DNA from: Nocardia panacis
GTDB taxonomy: Bacteria > Actinomycetota > Actinomycetes > Mycobacteriales > Mycobacteriaceae
Length of the DNA stretch: 64,000 bases
Assembly (NCBI RefSeq): GCF_003598715.1
Contig: NZ_QZFU01000023.1
Location: forward strand, 186,001 to 250,000
Reading direction: 5' to 3'
Part shown: piece after piece, positions 33,839-42,710 of the stretch
Layout: the number at the start of each line of letters is the position of its first letter
Position numbering within the stretch: position 1 is the first letter of the stretch
The notes under the pieces: model-generated
What the model saw: the letters and a program-made list of their open reading frames with translations, nothing else
What the model was told of the DNA's origin: nothing
Database searches by the model: none
Translations under genes and position numbers: made by a program

Positions 33839-34315
33839 TCATAGGCCGCCGGCGCCCGCCGACTCGCCCGCCTTGGGACCGGTCAGGAAGACCAGGCGGA
33901 ACTTGCCGATCTGGACCTCGTCACCGTTCTGCAACTCCGAGGAGTCCACCGGCTCCCGGTTGACGTAGGTGCCATTGAGGCTGCCCACGTCGACCACCAT
34001 GAACGAATCGTCGTCCTGCCGGAATTCGGCATGCCTGCGGCTGACGGTGACGTCGTCGAGAAAGATGTCACTGTCGGGGTGGCGTCCGGCCGAGGTGGTC
34101 GGCTGGTCCAGCAGGAACCGCGAGCCCGCGTTCGGGCCGCGCTTGACGACCAGGAGGGCGGCACCGACGGGCAGACCCTCGACCCCTTGCACCGGCTGCT
34201 CGCCGGCCTGCTCAGCGGAGCGCGACGCGTCGACCTCGTTCAGGAAGTCCGCGCGGAAGACCGACGTCGTCTCGGCCGCGGTCTCCTGGTAACCAGGGTC
34301 TTTGTTCTCGCTCAC
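33839..34315 (-). CDS. garA: GarA, FHA-domain regulator of glutamate metabolism
   Basis: 158 residues from ATG 34315. The N-terminal phosphorylation motif ETTSVF is present (Thr16/Thr17), matching the PknB/PknG sites of mycobacterial GarA. The FHA domain has SAGRHPDSDIFLDD, VSRRHAEF and GSLNGTYVNRE. Unphosphorylated GarA binds and regulates 2-oxoglutarate dehydrogenase and glutamate dehydrogenase/synthase; phosphorylation closes it onto itself. It follows gcvH and precedes the Rv1828-type MerR gene, the mycobacterial order. Confidence 0.95.
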   Translation of the reverse strand: MSENKDPGYQETAAETTSVFRADFLNEVDASRSAEQAGEQPVQGVEGLPVGAALLVVKRGPNAGSRFLLDQPTTSAGRHPDSDIFLDDVTVSRRHAEFRQDDDSFMVVDVGSLNGTYVNREPVDSSELQNGDEVQIGKFRLVFLTGPKAGESAGAGGL

Positions 34316-34367
34316 CGTTTCTCTCCTCCTCGAACCTGATTATCCATGCAAGCAGGTGATGCCTTCG

Positions 34368-34387
34368 CCGACACGAGTACTCGTGTC
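34368..34387. promoter_or_regulatory. Perfect 20-bp palindrome upstream of garA
   Basis: CGACACGAGTACTCGTGTCG reads the same on both strands with no loop. It lies 53 bp upstream of the garA start and within the gcvH-garA gap. Without a loop it is more like a protein-binding site than a terminator. The MerR encoded downstream is a plausible binder, but this is inference. Confidence 0.6.
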
Positions 34388-34480
34388 GCTAGATTCCGGC
34401 TCCTGACTGCCGAGATATCTGTTGGCATTGACCGTACCCTGCCGGGGCGTGCCCGTGCAGGTAGAACAGGGAAGGCTGGA

Positions 34481-34879
34481 TCAGCCCCCGATAACTGCCT
34501 GATAACCGGTGGCATCCAGCAGCTCACCGAGAGAATTGTCCAGCGCCGCGGCGTCGGAAACCTCGAGTTCGAACAGCCAGCCATCACCGTACGGATCGGC
34601 GTTCAGCTGCTCCGGTTCGGCGACCAGAAGATCGTTCACCGCAACGATTTTCGCCTTCAGCGGGGCGAAGATGTCGGACACGCTCTTGGTGGATTCGACC
34701 TCGGCGATGCTCTGCCCCTGCTCCGCCTCGTCGTCGATCTTGGGCAGCTGCACGAACACCACGTCACCGAGTTGGGTCTGGGCATAGTCGGTGATGCCAA
34801 CGCGCACCCTGGTCGGGGAGATACGCAGCACCCACTCGTGCTCCTCGGTGTAGCGCAGGTCCTCGGGGGTCTGTGTCAC
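34481..34879 (-). CDS. gcvH: Glycine cleavage system H protein
   Basis: 132 residues from GTG 34879 (VTQTPEDLRYTEEHEWV), with AAAGGA upstream. The lipoylation site is in AEVESTKSVSDIFAP, where the Lys carries lipoate, and the GYQAVIGG end is intact. It shuttles the aminomethyl group from gcvP (26242-29049) to GcvT, which is not in the window. It is 43 bp downstream of the phosphatidyltransferase gene; in M. tuberculosis three more genes (Rv1823-Rv1825) sit in that gap and are absent here. Confidence 0.95.
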   Translation of the reverse strand: MTQTPEDLRYTEEHEWVLRISPTRVRVGITDYAQTQLGDVVFVQLPKIDDEAEQGQSIAEVESTKSVSDIFAPLKAKIVAVNDLLVAEPEQLNADPYGDGWLFELEVSDAAALDNSLGELLDATGYQAVIGG

Positions 34880-34922
34880 AGGCCGTCCTTTCGGGTTTGA
34901 ACGTTGCACGCAACTTTAATCA

Positions 34923-35624
34923 CTACCGGGTGTGGTGCGGCACAGGCGGTATCGCTCGCGCGACGGCCAGTGCCCGCCATGCGTAGAGCGCGCCGGTCCA
35001 GACGTAGACCGCGACGCCCCAGATCAATAGCGCGCCACCGAAGGCGCGACTGAATCCGGCTGCGACCCAATCAATCTGCCCCGCCAACAACCACGGCAGC
35101 GCGGACATGAGCGCGAAGGTGGCGGCCTTGCCGAGGTAGATCACCTCGGGTGGGGACATTTCCCGGCGCCGGTAAATACCGAGGGTGAGTCCCAGCAGCG
35201 CGTCGCGGCCGATGATGAGCACCGCCACCCACCAGGGCAGCAGGCCGCGGATGACGAAGCCCACCAGGGTGGTCACCAGGTAGAGCCGATCCACCAGCGG
35301 ATCGAGCAGCGCGCCCAGCCGCGAGGACTGGTCGAGCAGTCGCGCCAGTTTGCCGTCCAGGAAGTCGGTGATGCCGCTGGCCACCAGCAGGACCACGACC
35401 CAGCCGTCGGCCCGCTCGACCAGCAGCAACCACAGGAACAGCGGCACGCCGAGCAGTCGCAGCACACTCAGCGCGTTGGGCACGGTGAGCACGCGGTCGG
35501 CGAAGATGCCGCCCATTGGTTCGCGGCGACCCGCCTGTTCGCCGCCGCGCGCCTTTTCCCGGCCCGCGCCGCCGGTGGCCGGGTCGCGCCCGTTCGGATC
35601 GGTGGTCCCGGATTCGGTTTGCAC
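34923..35624 (-). CDS. CDP-alcohol phosphatidyltransferase (PgsA2-like)
   Basis: 233 residues from GTG 35624; ATG 35516 (MGGIFADRV) is an alternative that removes a polar, poorly conserved N-terminus. The signature DG(x2)AR(x8)G(x3)D(x3)D is exact in DGKLARLLDQSSRLGALLD followed by PLVD. Five to six hydrophobic segments follow. It transfers a phosphatidyl group from CDP-diacylglycerol to an alcohol, for phospholipid synthesis. Gene order corresponds to Rv1822 (pgsA2); the acceptor alcohol cannot be read from the sequence. Confidence 0.85.
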   Translation of the reverse strand: MQTESGTTDPNGRDPATGGAGREKARGGEQAGRREPMGGIFADRVLTVPNALSVLRLLGVPLFLWLLLVERADGWVVVLLVASGITDFLDGKLARLLDQSSRLGALLDPLVDRLYLVTTLVGFVIRGLLPWWVAVLIIGRDALLGLTLGIYRRREMSPPEVIYLGKAATFALMSALPWLLAGQIDWVAAGFSRAFGGALLIWGVAVYVWTGALYAWRALAVARAIPPVPHHTR

Positions 35625-35765
35625 AGCCCCGGTAATACCCCACCGACCCCCGACCTGGCCATCCGGGCGCGCCGGGCGCGTGAATTCCGTCGCAGCACAC
35701 CCGGTGAAAGAATGAGTGCGAAACTATCTCAATGACCCGATGTGGTCGGCGATCGAAAGGAAGTC

Positions 35766-37442
35766 ATGCCCGCATTCGACTACGACGTTGTGGTGATCGG
35801 CTCCGGCTTCGGCGGCAGCGTGAGCGCGCTGCGGCTCACCGAGAAGGGCTATCGGGTTGGCGTGCTCGAGGCAGGGCGACGCTGGCCCGCCGACGCCATC
35901 CCGCGCACCAACTGGGATGTGCGCAAATCCCTTTGGGCGCCCCGTCTGGGTCTGACCGGACCGCAGCGGATCAGCCTGCTCGGCAAATGCGCCGTCTTCT
36001 CCGGTGCGGGCGTCGGCGGCGGATCGCTGATCTATGGCAATACTCTCTATGAGCCACTGCCCAATTTCTATGCCGACAAACAGTGGGCGCACATCACCGA
36101 CTGGCGCGCCGAACTGGCCCCCTACTACGACCAGGCCAAACGCATGCTCGGCGTGACACCCAATCCCCGACTGTCCCCCGCCGACGCGGTGATCAAGGAG
36201 ATCGCCGAGGATCTCGGCGTCGGAAATACCTTCCACCCCACCGAGGTGGGCATCTACTTCAACGAGTCCGATCCCGGCGCGCCGGTCGAGGATCCCTATT
36301 TCGGCGGCGCGGGGCCGCGCCGCAACGGCTGTATCCATTGCGCGCGCTGTCTCACCGGCTGCCCGCACAACGCCAAGAACACCACCCCGACCAACTACCT
36401 CCACCTCGCCGAACAGGCGGGTGCGCGGGTGCATCCGCTGACCGAGGTCACCGCGGTGCGCCCCCTGCCCGGCGGCGGGTACGCCATCGACACCGAACGT
36501 CCCGACCGCTGGATTCACAAGGGCCGCAGGACTTTCACCGCCGAGCAGGTGATATTCGCCGCGGCAGCGCTCGGCACGCAGAAGTTGTTGCACCGCATGC
36601 GGGACCGGCGGGTCCTGCCCGAATTGTCGCCCCGGCTGGGCGAACTCACCCGCAGCAACTCCGAGGCCATCCTGGCCGTGACCAGCCGCACCAGGCACGA
36701 TTTCGCGCAGGGCATCGCGATCACCTCCTCCATCCATCCGGAGGCCGACACCCACATCGAGGTGTGCCACTACGGCACGGGACAGAACGCGCTGTTCCCG
36801 CTCGCCGCGCCGGTCGTGGACGGCGGCGCGTACCGATTCCTGCGCTTCCTGCTGGCAATGGTGTTGCACCCCTTGGCATTGCTGCGCAGCCTCGACGCGC
36901 GACGGGCCTCGGAGAGGTCGGTCATCCTGCTGGTGATGCAGTCGTTGGACAATTCCCTCACCTCCTTTCGCAAGCGCGGACGGTTGCGCACCCGGCCGGG
37001 CAGCGGCGAGCCCAATCCCACCTGGATTCCCTTGGCGCACGACATCGGTCGCCGCTTCGCCGCCAAGGTGAACGGCGATGTGTACGCCATAGTGACCGAC
37101 GCCTTCGATATCCCGGCCACCGCGCACTACATCGGCGGCTGCGTGATCGGCGCGAGCGCCGAATCCGGGGTGATCGATCCCTACCAGCGCGTCTTCGGAT
37201 ATCCGGGCTTGCATGTGGCCGACGGATCGGCCGTCACCGCCAACCTCGGCGTCAACCCCTCACTGACCATCACCGCACAGGCCGAGCGGGCAATGGCGTT
37301 CTGGCCCAACAAGAACGAGACCGATCCGCGACCCGCGCCCGGCAGCCCGTACCGGCGCGTCGCACCCGTCGCGCCCAAGCATCCGACGGTGCCCGCGACC
37401 GCGCCCGGCGCGCTGCTACTGCCCATCACACCCGTCGCCTGA
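35766..37442 (+). CDS. ChoD-like GMC-type flavoprotein with ferredoxin-like Cys cluster
   Basis: 558 residues from ATG 35766, preceded by AAAGGAAG. FAD-binding GxGxxG is in VVVIGSGFGGSVSALRLTEK, followed by VLEAGRRWP and GAGVGGGSLIYGNTLYE. At about residues 190-205 is CIHCARCLTGCPHNAKNT, a CxxCxxCxxxCP pattern. The C-terminal HFLGG-like and VADGSAVTANLGVNPSLTI parts are those of GMC oxidoreductases. It is close in sequence to M. tuberculosis ChoD (Rv3409c), which is annotated cholesterol oxidase and has the same cysteines. The actual substrate may be different; steroid or alcohol dehydrogenation is the family expectation. Confidence 0.8.
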   Translation: MPAFDYDVVVIGSGFGGSVSALRLTEKGYRVGVLEAGRRWPADAIPRTNWDVRKSLWAPRLGLTGPQRISLLGKCAVFSGAGVGGGSLIYGNTLYEPLPNFYADKQWAHITDWRAELAPYYDQAKRMLGVTPNPRLSPADAVIKEIAEDLGVGNTFHPTEVGIYFNESDPGAPVEDPYFGGAGPRRNGCIHCARCLTGCPHNAKNTTPTNYLHLAEQAGARVHPLTEVTAVRPLPGGGYAIDTERPDRWIHKGRRTFTAEQVIFAAAALGTQKLLHRMRDRRVLPELSPRLGELTRSNSEAILAVTSRTRHDFAQGIAITSSIHPEADTHIEVCHYGTGQNALFPLAAPVVDGGAYRFLRFLLAMVLHPLALLRSLDARRASERSVILLVMQSLDNSLTSFRKRGRLRTRPGSGEPNPTWIPLAHDIGRRFAAKVNGDVYAIVTDAFDIPATAHYIGGCVIGASAESGVIDPYQRVFGYPGLHVADGSAVTANLGVNPSLTITAQAERAMAFWPNKNETDPRPAPGSPYRRVAPVAPKHPTVPATAPGALLLPITPVA

Positions 37443-37530
37443 ACACCGCCACATCAGTGGCGCGGCTATGACACGCCTTGGGCAGTCCCGGAATACGCCA
37501 CACCCGGCCCGCGCCAACTAGACTGTGCCA

Positions 37531-38433
37531 ATGCTCGTGCGAGTGCAGAACCCCGCAGGGACCAACGCCGAGCGGGCGCTGATCGACTGGTTGCGCACCT
37601 GGAAGGATCCGGCCGCCCCGCACGGCGTGGCCACCATCAATGCCGGTCTGTTCCACGAGGATCGGCTGCACCAGTTCGACGCCATCGTGTGGACGCCGTC
37701 CAGTTGCGTCATCATCGAGGCCGAGATGCTGCAGACGCGCCAGGACGGAGTCCTGGAGATCCCGCTCAATGGCGGCTGGACCATCTCGGGCGTGCCCGCC
37801 GCCCTGGAGGGTCGGGATCGGCGCACCCCGCTGGAGAAATCGCGCGAGCACACCTTCGCGCTCTACAACTGGCTCGCCGCGCGCGGACTCGGCCAGCGGG
37901 TGGTGCACGGCGTCGCGCTGATCGTGCCACCGCGGGGCACGAACTTGACCGTGCATCAGGCGTGGAGCGATCCCAGCTTCGATGTCGTCATCGGCGACGA
38001 GCCCAGCCGCCTGCGCGGTTTCTTCCAGACCCTGGCCAAGCAGGAGAAGTTCCTGTGGACGGCCAACGATATCGCCGTCGCCTTCCGCGGCCTCGGCATC
38101 CTGCCCTATCTGCCCGGCCCGCAGGATCTGCTCAACGAGGGCTTCCTCGGCCCGATCGATATCACGCTGTGGCACGGCGGCCCGAATCAGGCGCAAGCCG
38201 AGGCGTTCGCGGAGGAGCAGAAGATAGCCACCTCCTACGCCCAAGAGCACAAGCCGCTGGTGCGCCTCGAAACCCCTTGGTACAGCCCGTGGAAACTCTA
38301 TCCTCGGGTGCCGGGAGACCTGGATATGGGCCGGGCCTTCATGCGGCTGGCGCTGGCGGCGGGCATGGTCGTCGCGGTTGCCTGGATCATCTGGTTCGTC
38401 GTCACGATCGTGCTGACCTACGGTCCGGGCTAG
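37531..38433 (+). CDS. NERD-like domain protein with C-terminal membrane anchor
   Basis: 300 residues from ATG 37531; a GTG two codons upstream is also in frame. The N-terminal part (NAERALIDWLRTWKDP, ATINAGLFHEDRLHQFDAIVW, SCVIIEAEMLQ) resembles a NERD nuclease-related domain: an acid, then an Asp in the FDAIV strand, then the E-x-E strand where NERD has ExK. That last change makes nuclease activity doubtful. One C-terminal transmembrane helix (residues about 278-298) anchors it. The call is a fold guess from pattern, not a firm assignment. Confidence 0.4.
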   Translation: MLVRVQNPAGTNAERALIDWLRTWKDPAAPHGVATINAGLFHEDRLHQFDAIVWTPSSCVIIEAEMLQTRQDGVLEIPLNGGWTISGVPAALEGRDRRTPLEKSREHTFALYNWLAARGLGQRVVHGVALIVPPRGTNLTVHQAWSDPSFDVVIGDEPSRLRGFFQTLAKQEKFLWTANDIAVAFRGLGILPYLPGPQDLLNEGFLGPIDITLWHGGPNQAQAEAFAEEQKIATSYAQEHKPLVRLETPWYSPWKLYPRVPGDLDMGRAFMRLALAAGMVVAVAWIIWFVVTIVLTYGPG

Positions 38434-38472
38434 TAGGGTCTGTGCCCCTAGGCATTCGCTATCGTCGGCGCT

Positions 38473-39117
38473 ATGACCGATGCGCGCGGGCGATCCACCG
38501 ATCTGGTCCGCGGCGGCGTGGTGGTCGCGGGCGGCGCGGTGACGGTGGCACTGCCCCAGACCTTTCCGGCCGATGGCGGCCCCACCGCCGCCGACCGCGC
38601 CGTCGCGGCGCCTATCCACTCGGCGCTCGACGCGCATCCCGGCATCTATCACGCTCTCGTGATCCCAAGCAATGGTTATATCGTGCTGCCGCTGCTGGTC
38701 GCCGGTGTCGCCTGGTTCCTCTATCGCCGTCGATGGTGGTGCGCCGCGACGCTGGCCGTGGTGCCGGAACTGGTGGTAGCGATCAATACCCTGGTGCTCA
38801 AACCGCTTTGGGAACGTCCGCTGCACGACTATCTCGCCTACCCGAGCGGGCACACGGTGCAGTTGGTCGCGGTAGCCACCGCCTTTGTCCTGCTGACGGA
38901 TTCGCGGCGCGCGCGCCGAATCACGGTGGCACTCGGTGCGATCGCGCTCGTCCTGGTCGCGATCGGCATGATCGGCCTCGGATACCACCTGGCCACCGAT
39001 ATCGCGGGCGGCACGGCGGCGGCCATCGCCATGACCACCGCGCTGGTCTGGTGCGCGGCCCTGCTCAGGGCCGCCGCCGTGCGATTCAGTCCCGCGCGTA
39101 GACACTCGCGTCGGTGA
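38473..39117 (+). CDS. PAP2-family membrane phosphatase
   Basis: 214 residues from ATG 38473. The three phosphatase motifs are present: KPLWERP for KxxxxxxRP, YPSGHT for PSGH, and the final IGLGYHLATDIAGG with the catalytic His and Asp (SRxxxxxHxxxD type, first residues altered). About six hydrophobic segments. It dephosphorylates lipid phosphates or undecaprenyl pyrophosphate on the outer side of the membrane; substrate unknown. It ends inside the 3' end of the convergent acyl-CoA gene, an overlap of 32 bp. Confidence 0.8.
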   Translation: MTDARGRSTDLVRGGVVVAGGAVTVALPQTFPADGGPTAADRAVAAPIHSALDAHPGIYHALVIPSNGYIVLPLLVAGVAWFLYRRRWWCAATLAVVPELVVAINTLVLKPLWERPLHDYLAYPSGHTVQLVAVATAFVLLTDSRRARRITVALGAIALVLVAIGMIGLGYHLATDIAGGTAAAIAMTTALVWCAALLRAAAVRFSPARRHSRR

Positions 39118-41025
39118 GCATGGCGGCGCGCAGCATCTCCTCCGGCACACCCAGTCCCTCGACCAGGGTCGGGGCCTGCGGCCGCAGCCGGTCGACGAGT
39201 TCGTTGATACCGCGCCGCACCGCTTTGGCCCGCTCGACCGACATGAACCGGTGCATGATGTACCAGGCCGAATTCTCTTCCAGCAGTGTGTAGACGAAGA
39301 GATCGCACACGGTTTCGGCGAGCGCGCGGGCGTCGGGATCGGCGATGGTGTCCAGGCCCTCGATGAAGGCTTCCAGCACCGGCCGGTCGATATGCGCGGC
39401 GCCCGCGGCGAGGATGTGGTCCTGGGCGTTGTTGAACGCCTCGAAGGGGCCGGTGTCCTGTGCCCTGGCGCGCAGGCGGTGCGCGGCGGTGCGGACCAGA
39501 TAGTCCTCGCGGTCGGCGAACAGTTGCAGTTGGACCGAACGGCGGGACAGATCGCCCTCGTCGACGCTCTCTTTGGCCCCGTCGCGCAGGGTCTGAATCA
39601 GTTGGCGACACCCGAACGTTTGCGAACCACATCGCCTGCCATGGTGGCGGCGAAGCGCACCCAGCCGAGCGCGTCGAGGTCGCGGACCTCGTCGGCGTAG
39701 GCGGTGAGCAGTTCCTTAGCCACCAACTGGGTGAGCACCACATTGTCGCCTTCGAAGGTGGTGAAGACATCGGTGTCGGCCTTCAGGGTGACCAGCCGGT
39801 TCTCCGTGAGATAGCCTGCGCCGCCGCAGGCTTCGCGGCATTCCTGGATGGCGCGGGTGGCGTGGCGGGTCTGGGCGACCTTGAGTCCGGCGGCGCGCTT
39901 CTCGAGTGCCCGCTGCGCGCCGGGTGCGGTGTCGCGGCCGGTCTGCACCAACTCCATGCGACGCACGAGATCGTTCTGGGCGAAGGCGTAGGCGTAGGAC
40001 TTGGCCAGCAGCGGTAGGAGTCGGCGCTGATGGTTGCGGTAGTCCAGCAGCACGGTCTCCGAGCCGGTGTCCTGGTCGAGGAACTGTCGGCGCAGCAGTG
40101 CGTAGCGGATCGCGATGCTCAGGGCCACCCGGGTGCCCGCGGCCGCCGCGCCGCCCACACTGATTCGGCCGCGCACCAGGGTGCCGAGGGTGGTGAAGAA
40201 GCGGCGGCTGGGATTGTCGATGGTCGAGGTGTACGCGCCGTTGGGCGCGACGTCGGCGTAGCGGTTGAGCAGGTTCTCCCGTGGGACGCGGACCTGATCG
40301 AAGACGATGCGCCCGTTGTCGACGCCGAGCAGTCCGCCCTTGAGTCCGTCGTCGTAGGTGGTGACGCCGGGCAGATCGGCGCCGTCCGCATCGCGGATGG
40401 GCACCAGCAGGCAGTGCACGCCGCGGTTCTCGTCCTGGGTGATCAGCTGCGCGAAAACGGCGGCCACCCGCGCGTGTTCGGCCGCGCCGCCGATGTAGTC
40501 CTTGCGCGCCGACGGGGTCGGGGTGTGGATGACGAATTCCTCGGTCGCCGGATCGTAGGTGGCGGTGGTCTCCAGGTTCGCGACATCGCTGCCGTGGCCG
40601 GATTCGGTCATCGCGAAGCAGCCGAGCAGGTCGAGCGGGATGAGTCGGCGCACCTGGTCGGCATGCCGCTCGGTGCCGAGGTTTTCCACCGCGCCACCGA
40701 AAAGTCCCCACTGCACACCGGATTTCACCCACAGCGACAGGTCGCAGTAGGCCAGCATCTCGAGGGAGACCACCGCGGCGCCGGGTTCGCCGAGGCCGCC
40801 GTGCTCGGGACGGAAGCCGAGGCCCGGATAGCCGAGTTCGGCGACGGCGCGCATCTGGTCGAGGACGCGGGCGCGGGCGGCCTTGTAGTCGAGGTAGGGA
40901 TCGCCGATGAATTGGTTGCCGGTCAGTTGCTTCCTGGCCGTCTCGCGCACCTGCGCCCAGGGTCCGTCCAGCGCCGTCCGCAGGTGATCCGCCGTGGTGA
41001 AACTTCCGGTAGCCAGATTAGCCAT
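39086..41025 (-). pseudogene. Acyl-CoA oxidase/dehydrogenase-like gene split by a one-base frameshift
   Basis: Starts ATG 41025 (MANLATGSFTTADHLRTAL). The first 475 residues hold the acyl-CoA dehydrogenase fold: CFAMTESGHGSDVANLET, the catalytic-domain end ECREACGGAGYLTENRLV and DVFTTFEGDNVVLTQLVAK, the last being typical of acyl-CoA oxidases. The frame then stops at 39598 right after RKRSGVAN. The missing C-terminal domain continues at once in another frame (LIQTLRDGAKESVDEGDLSR to MLTDASVYARD, stop 39086). Inserting one C in the coding GCCAACTGATTC would restore about 646 residues. It may be a true frameshift or a sequencing error. Divergent from a TetR/ABC unit. Confidence 0.75.
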
Positions 41026-41096
41026 GGCATCGACGATAACCGGATTCCCGCATCCGACCGGGCGGACACGATTCGGTCACCGGGCTTGCTGCGCTT

Positions 41097-41130
41097 TGAA
41101 CGCGTGTTTAATATACTGAACATGTGTTTA
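41097..41130 (+). promoter_or_regulatory. Paired TetR-type operator with leaderless start for the exporter operon
   Basis: TGAACGCGTGTTTA (41097-41110) and TGAACATGTGTTTA (41117-41130) are two imperfect palindromes spaced 20 bp, two helical turns. A -10 like TATACT at 41112-41117 lies between them, and the GTG start of the TetR gene at 41124 follows seven bases after it, as expected for a leaderless transcript. Confidence 0.6.
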
Positions 41131-41774
41131 GCCAACAGCCCCTATCGCAAGGATCCGCCGATCTGACCACGGCGGCCCGCATCCGCGACACGGCCATAGA
41201 AATCTTTGGTGAGCAGGGATTTCAGGTCGGGGTCCGCACCATCGCACGCGCGGCGGGCGTCTCGCCGGGGTTGGTCAACCATCACTTCGGCTCAAAGGAG
41301 GGCCTGCGCGCCGCCTGTGACGATCGTGTCACCGCTCTCATTCACAGCGAGAAACTCAAGACCATCACCGCGGCGAGTCCGGCACAGGGCATGTTGGCCG
41401 CGATCGCCGAGATCGAGGTCTACGCCCCGCTGGTCGCCTATATGGTGCGCAGCCTGCAGGCAGGCGGCCCGCCGGCCCGCTCGCTGTTCGACCGACTCGT
41501 CGACGACACGGAGAGCCATATCCGCGCCGGTCTCGACTCGGGCGCCATCAAGCCGAGTCGGGACGAGAAGGCCCGCGCCCGGTACATCACGATGCTCAAT
41601 GTCGGCGCCGCGCTGTTGTTCACCCAGCTGAACTACGGCGACGCCGAGAAGATCGACTTCCGCAAGGTCATCCGCGAGATGACCGACCAACTCACGCCAC
41701 CCGCCCTGGAGTTCTACACCCAGGGCCTGCTCACCGATCCCACGATCATCGAAGCACTCATCAAGGAGGAGTGA
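41124..41774 (+). CDS. TetR-family regulator of the ABC exporter (RaaS-like)
   Basis: 216 residues from GTG 41124. The helix-turn-helix is IRDTAIEIFGEQGFQVGVRT followed by IARAAGVSPGLVNHHFGSKE. The ligand domain includes LLFTQLNYGDAEKIDF. The start lies inside the second operator repeat, which fits leaderless translation. Its stop is directly before the exporter ATPase start. TetR, ATPase and a large permease in this order match Rv1219c-Rv1217c of M. tuberculosis, where RaaS represses the exporter. Confidence 0.85.
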   Translation: MFSQQPLSQGSADLTTAARIRDTAIEIFGEQGFQVGVRTIARAAGVSPGLVNHHFGSKEGLRAACDDRVTALIHSEKLKTITAASPAQGMLAAIAEIEVYAPLVAYMVRSLQAGGPPARSLFDRLVDDTESHIRAGLDSGAIKPSRDEKARARYITMLNVGAALLFTQLNYGDAEKIDFRKVIREMTDQLTPPALEFYTQGLLTDPTIIEALIKEE

Positions 41775-42710
41775 ATGTCCGGCGTCATCCAAATCCGGGA
41801 TCTCCGAAAGAATTTCGGTCACTTCACGGCGCTAGACGGCCTGAACCTCGAGGTCGCCCCCGGCGAGATCCACGGCTTCCTCGGCCCCAACGGGGCGGGT
41901 AAATCCACCACCATCCGCATCCTGCTCGGCATCCTGCGCTCCAGTGGCGGCTCGGTCGAACTGCTCGAGCGCGACCCGTGGACCGACGCGGTCGACCTGC
42001 ACCGCGAATTGGCCTACGTGCCGGGCGATGTCACACTGTGGCCGTCGCTGTCGGGCGGGGAGACCATCGATCTGCTCGCCCGGATGCGCGGAGGTATCAA
42101 TGCCGAGCGACGCGATGCCCTGATCGCGCGTTTCGACCTCGATCCGCGCAAGAAGGCACGCACCTATTCCAAGGGCAACCGCCAAAAGGTCGCGCTCATC
42201 TCGGCTTTGGCCTCCGATGTGAAACTGCTGCTGCTCGACGAGCCCACCTCGGGTCTGGATCCGTTGATGGAGCAGGTCTTCCGCGAGTGTGTGCGGGAGG
42301 CCCAGCAGCGCGGCACGACCGTGCTGCTGTCGAGCCACATTCTCTCCGAGGTCGAGGTGCTGTGCGACCGGGTGACCATCATCCGCGCCGGACGCACTGT
42401 GGAGAGCGGCTCGCTCTCGCAGATGCGCCACCTCTCGCGCACCAATATCACCGCCGAATTGGTCGGCGACCCCGGCGATCTCAGCAAGATCGGGGGCGTC
42501 GAGGATATCGAGCGCGACGGCGCGACCCTGCGCTGCCAGGTCGACAGCCAACATCTGGGTCAGCTCATCCGGGTCCTCGGCGACGCGGGTGTGCGCAGCC
42601 TCACCAGCGCCCCGCCCACACTGGAAGAACTGTTCCTGCGGCACTATCATCTCGACGGCGACGCGACCGATTCCGGTGCGCCCCATCCCGCACAGCAGGT
42701 GCACGCATGA
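41775..42710 (+). CDS. ABC exporter ATPase (Rv1218c-like)
   Basis: 311 residues from ATG 41775, immediately after the TetR stop. Walker A is GPNGAGKST, signature YSKGNRQKVAL (degenerate SGGQ), Walker B LLLLDEPTSGLDP, switch His in LLSSHILSE. The C-terminal 90 residues are the DrrA-type tail. It would drive efflux of drugs or lipophilic metabolites with the permease next door. Overlaps the permease start (ATGA). Confidence 0.9.
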   Translation: MSGVIQIRDLRKNFGHFTALDGLNLEVAPGEIHGFLGPNGAGKSTTIRILLGILRSSGGSVELLERDPWTDAVDLHRELAYVPGDVTLWPSLSGGETIDLLARMRGGINAERRDALIARFDLDPRKKARTYSKGNRQKVALISALASDVKLLLLDEPTSGLDPLMEQVFRECVREAQQRGTTVLLSSHILSEVEVLCDRVTIIRAGRTVESGSLSQMRHLSRTNITAELVGDPGDLSKIGGVEDIERDGATLRCQVDSQHLGQLIRVLGDAGVRSLTSAPPTLEELFLRHYHLDGDATDSGAPHPAQQVHA

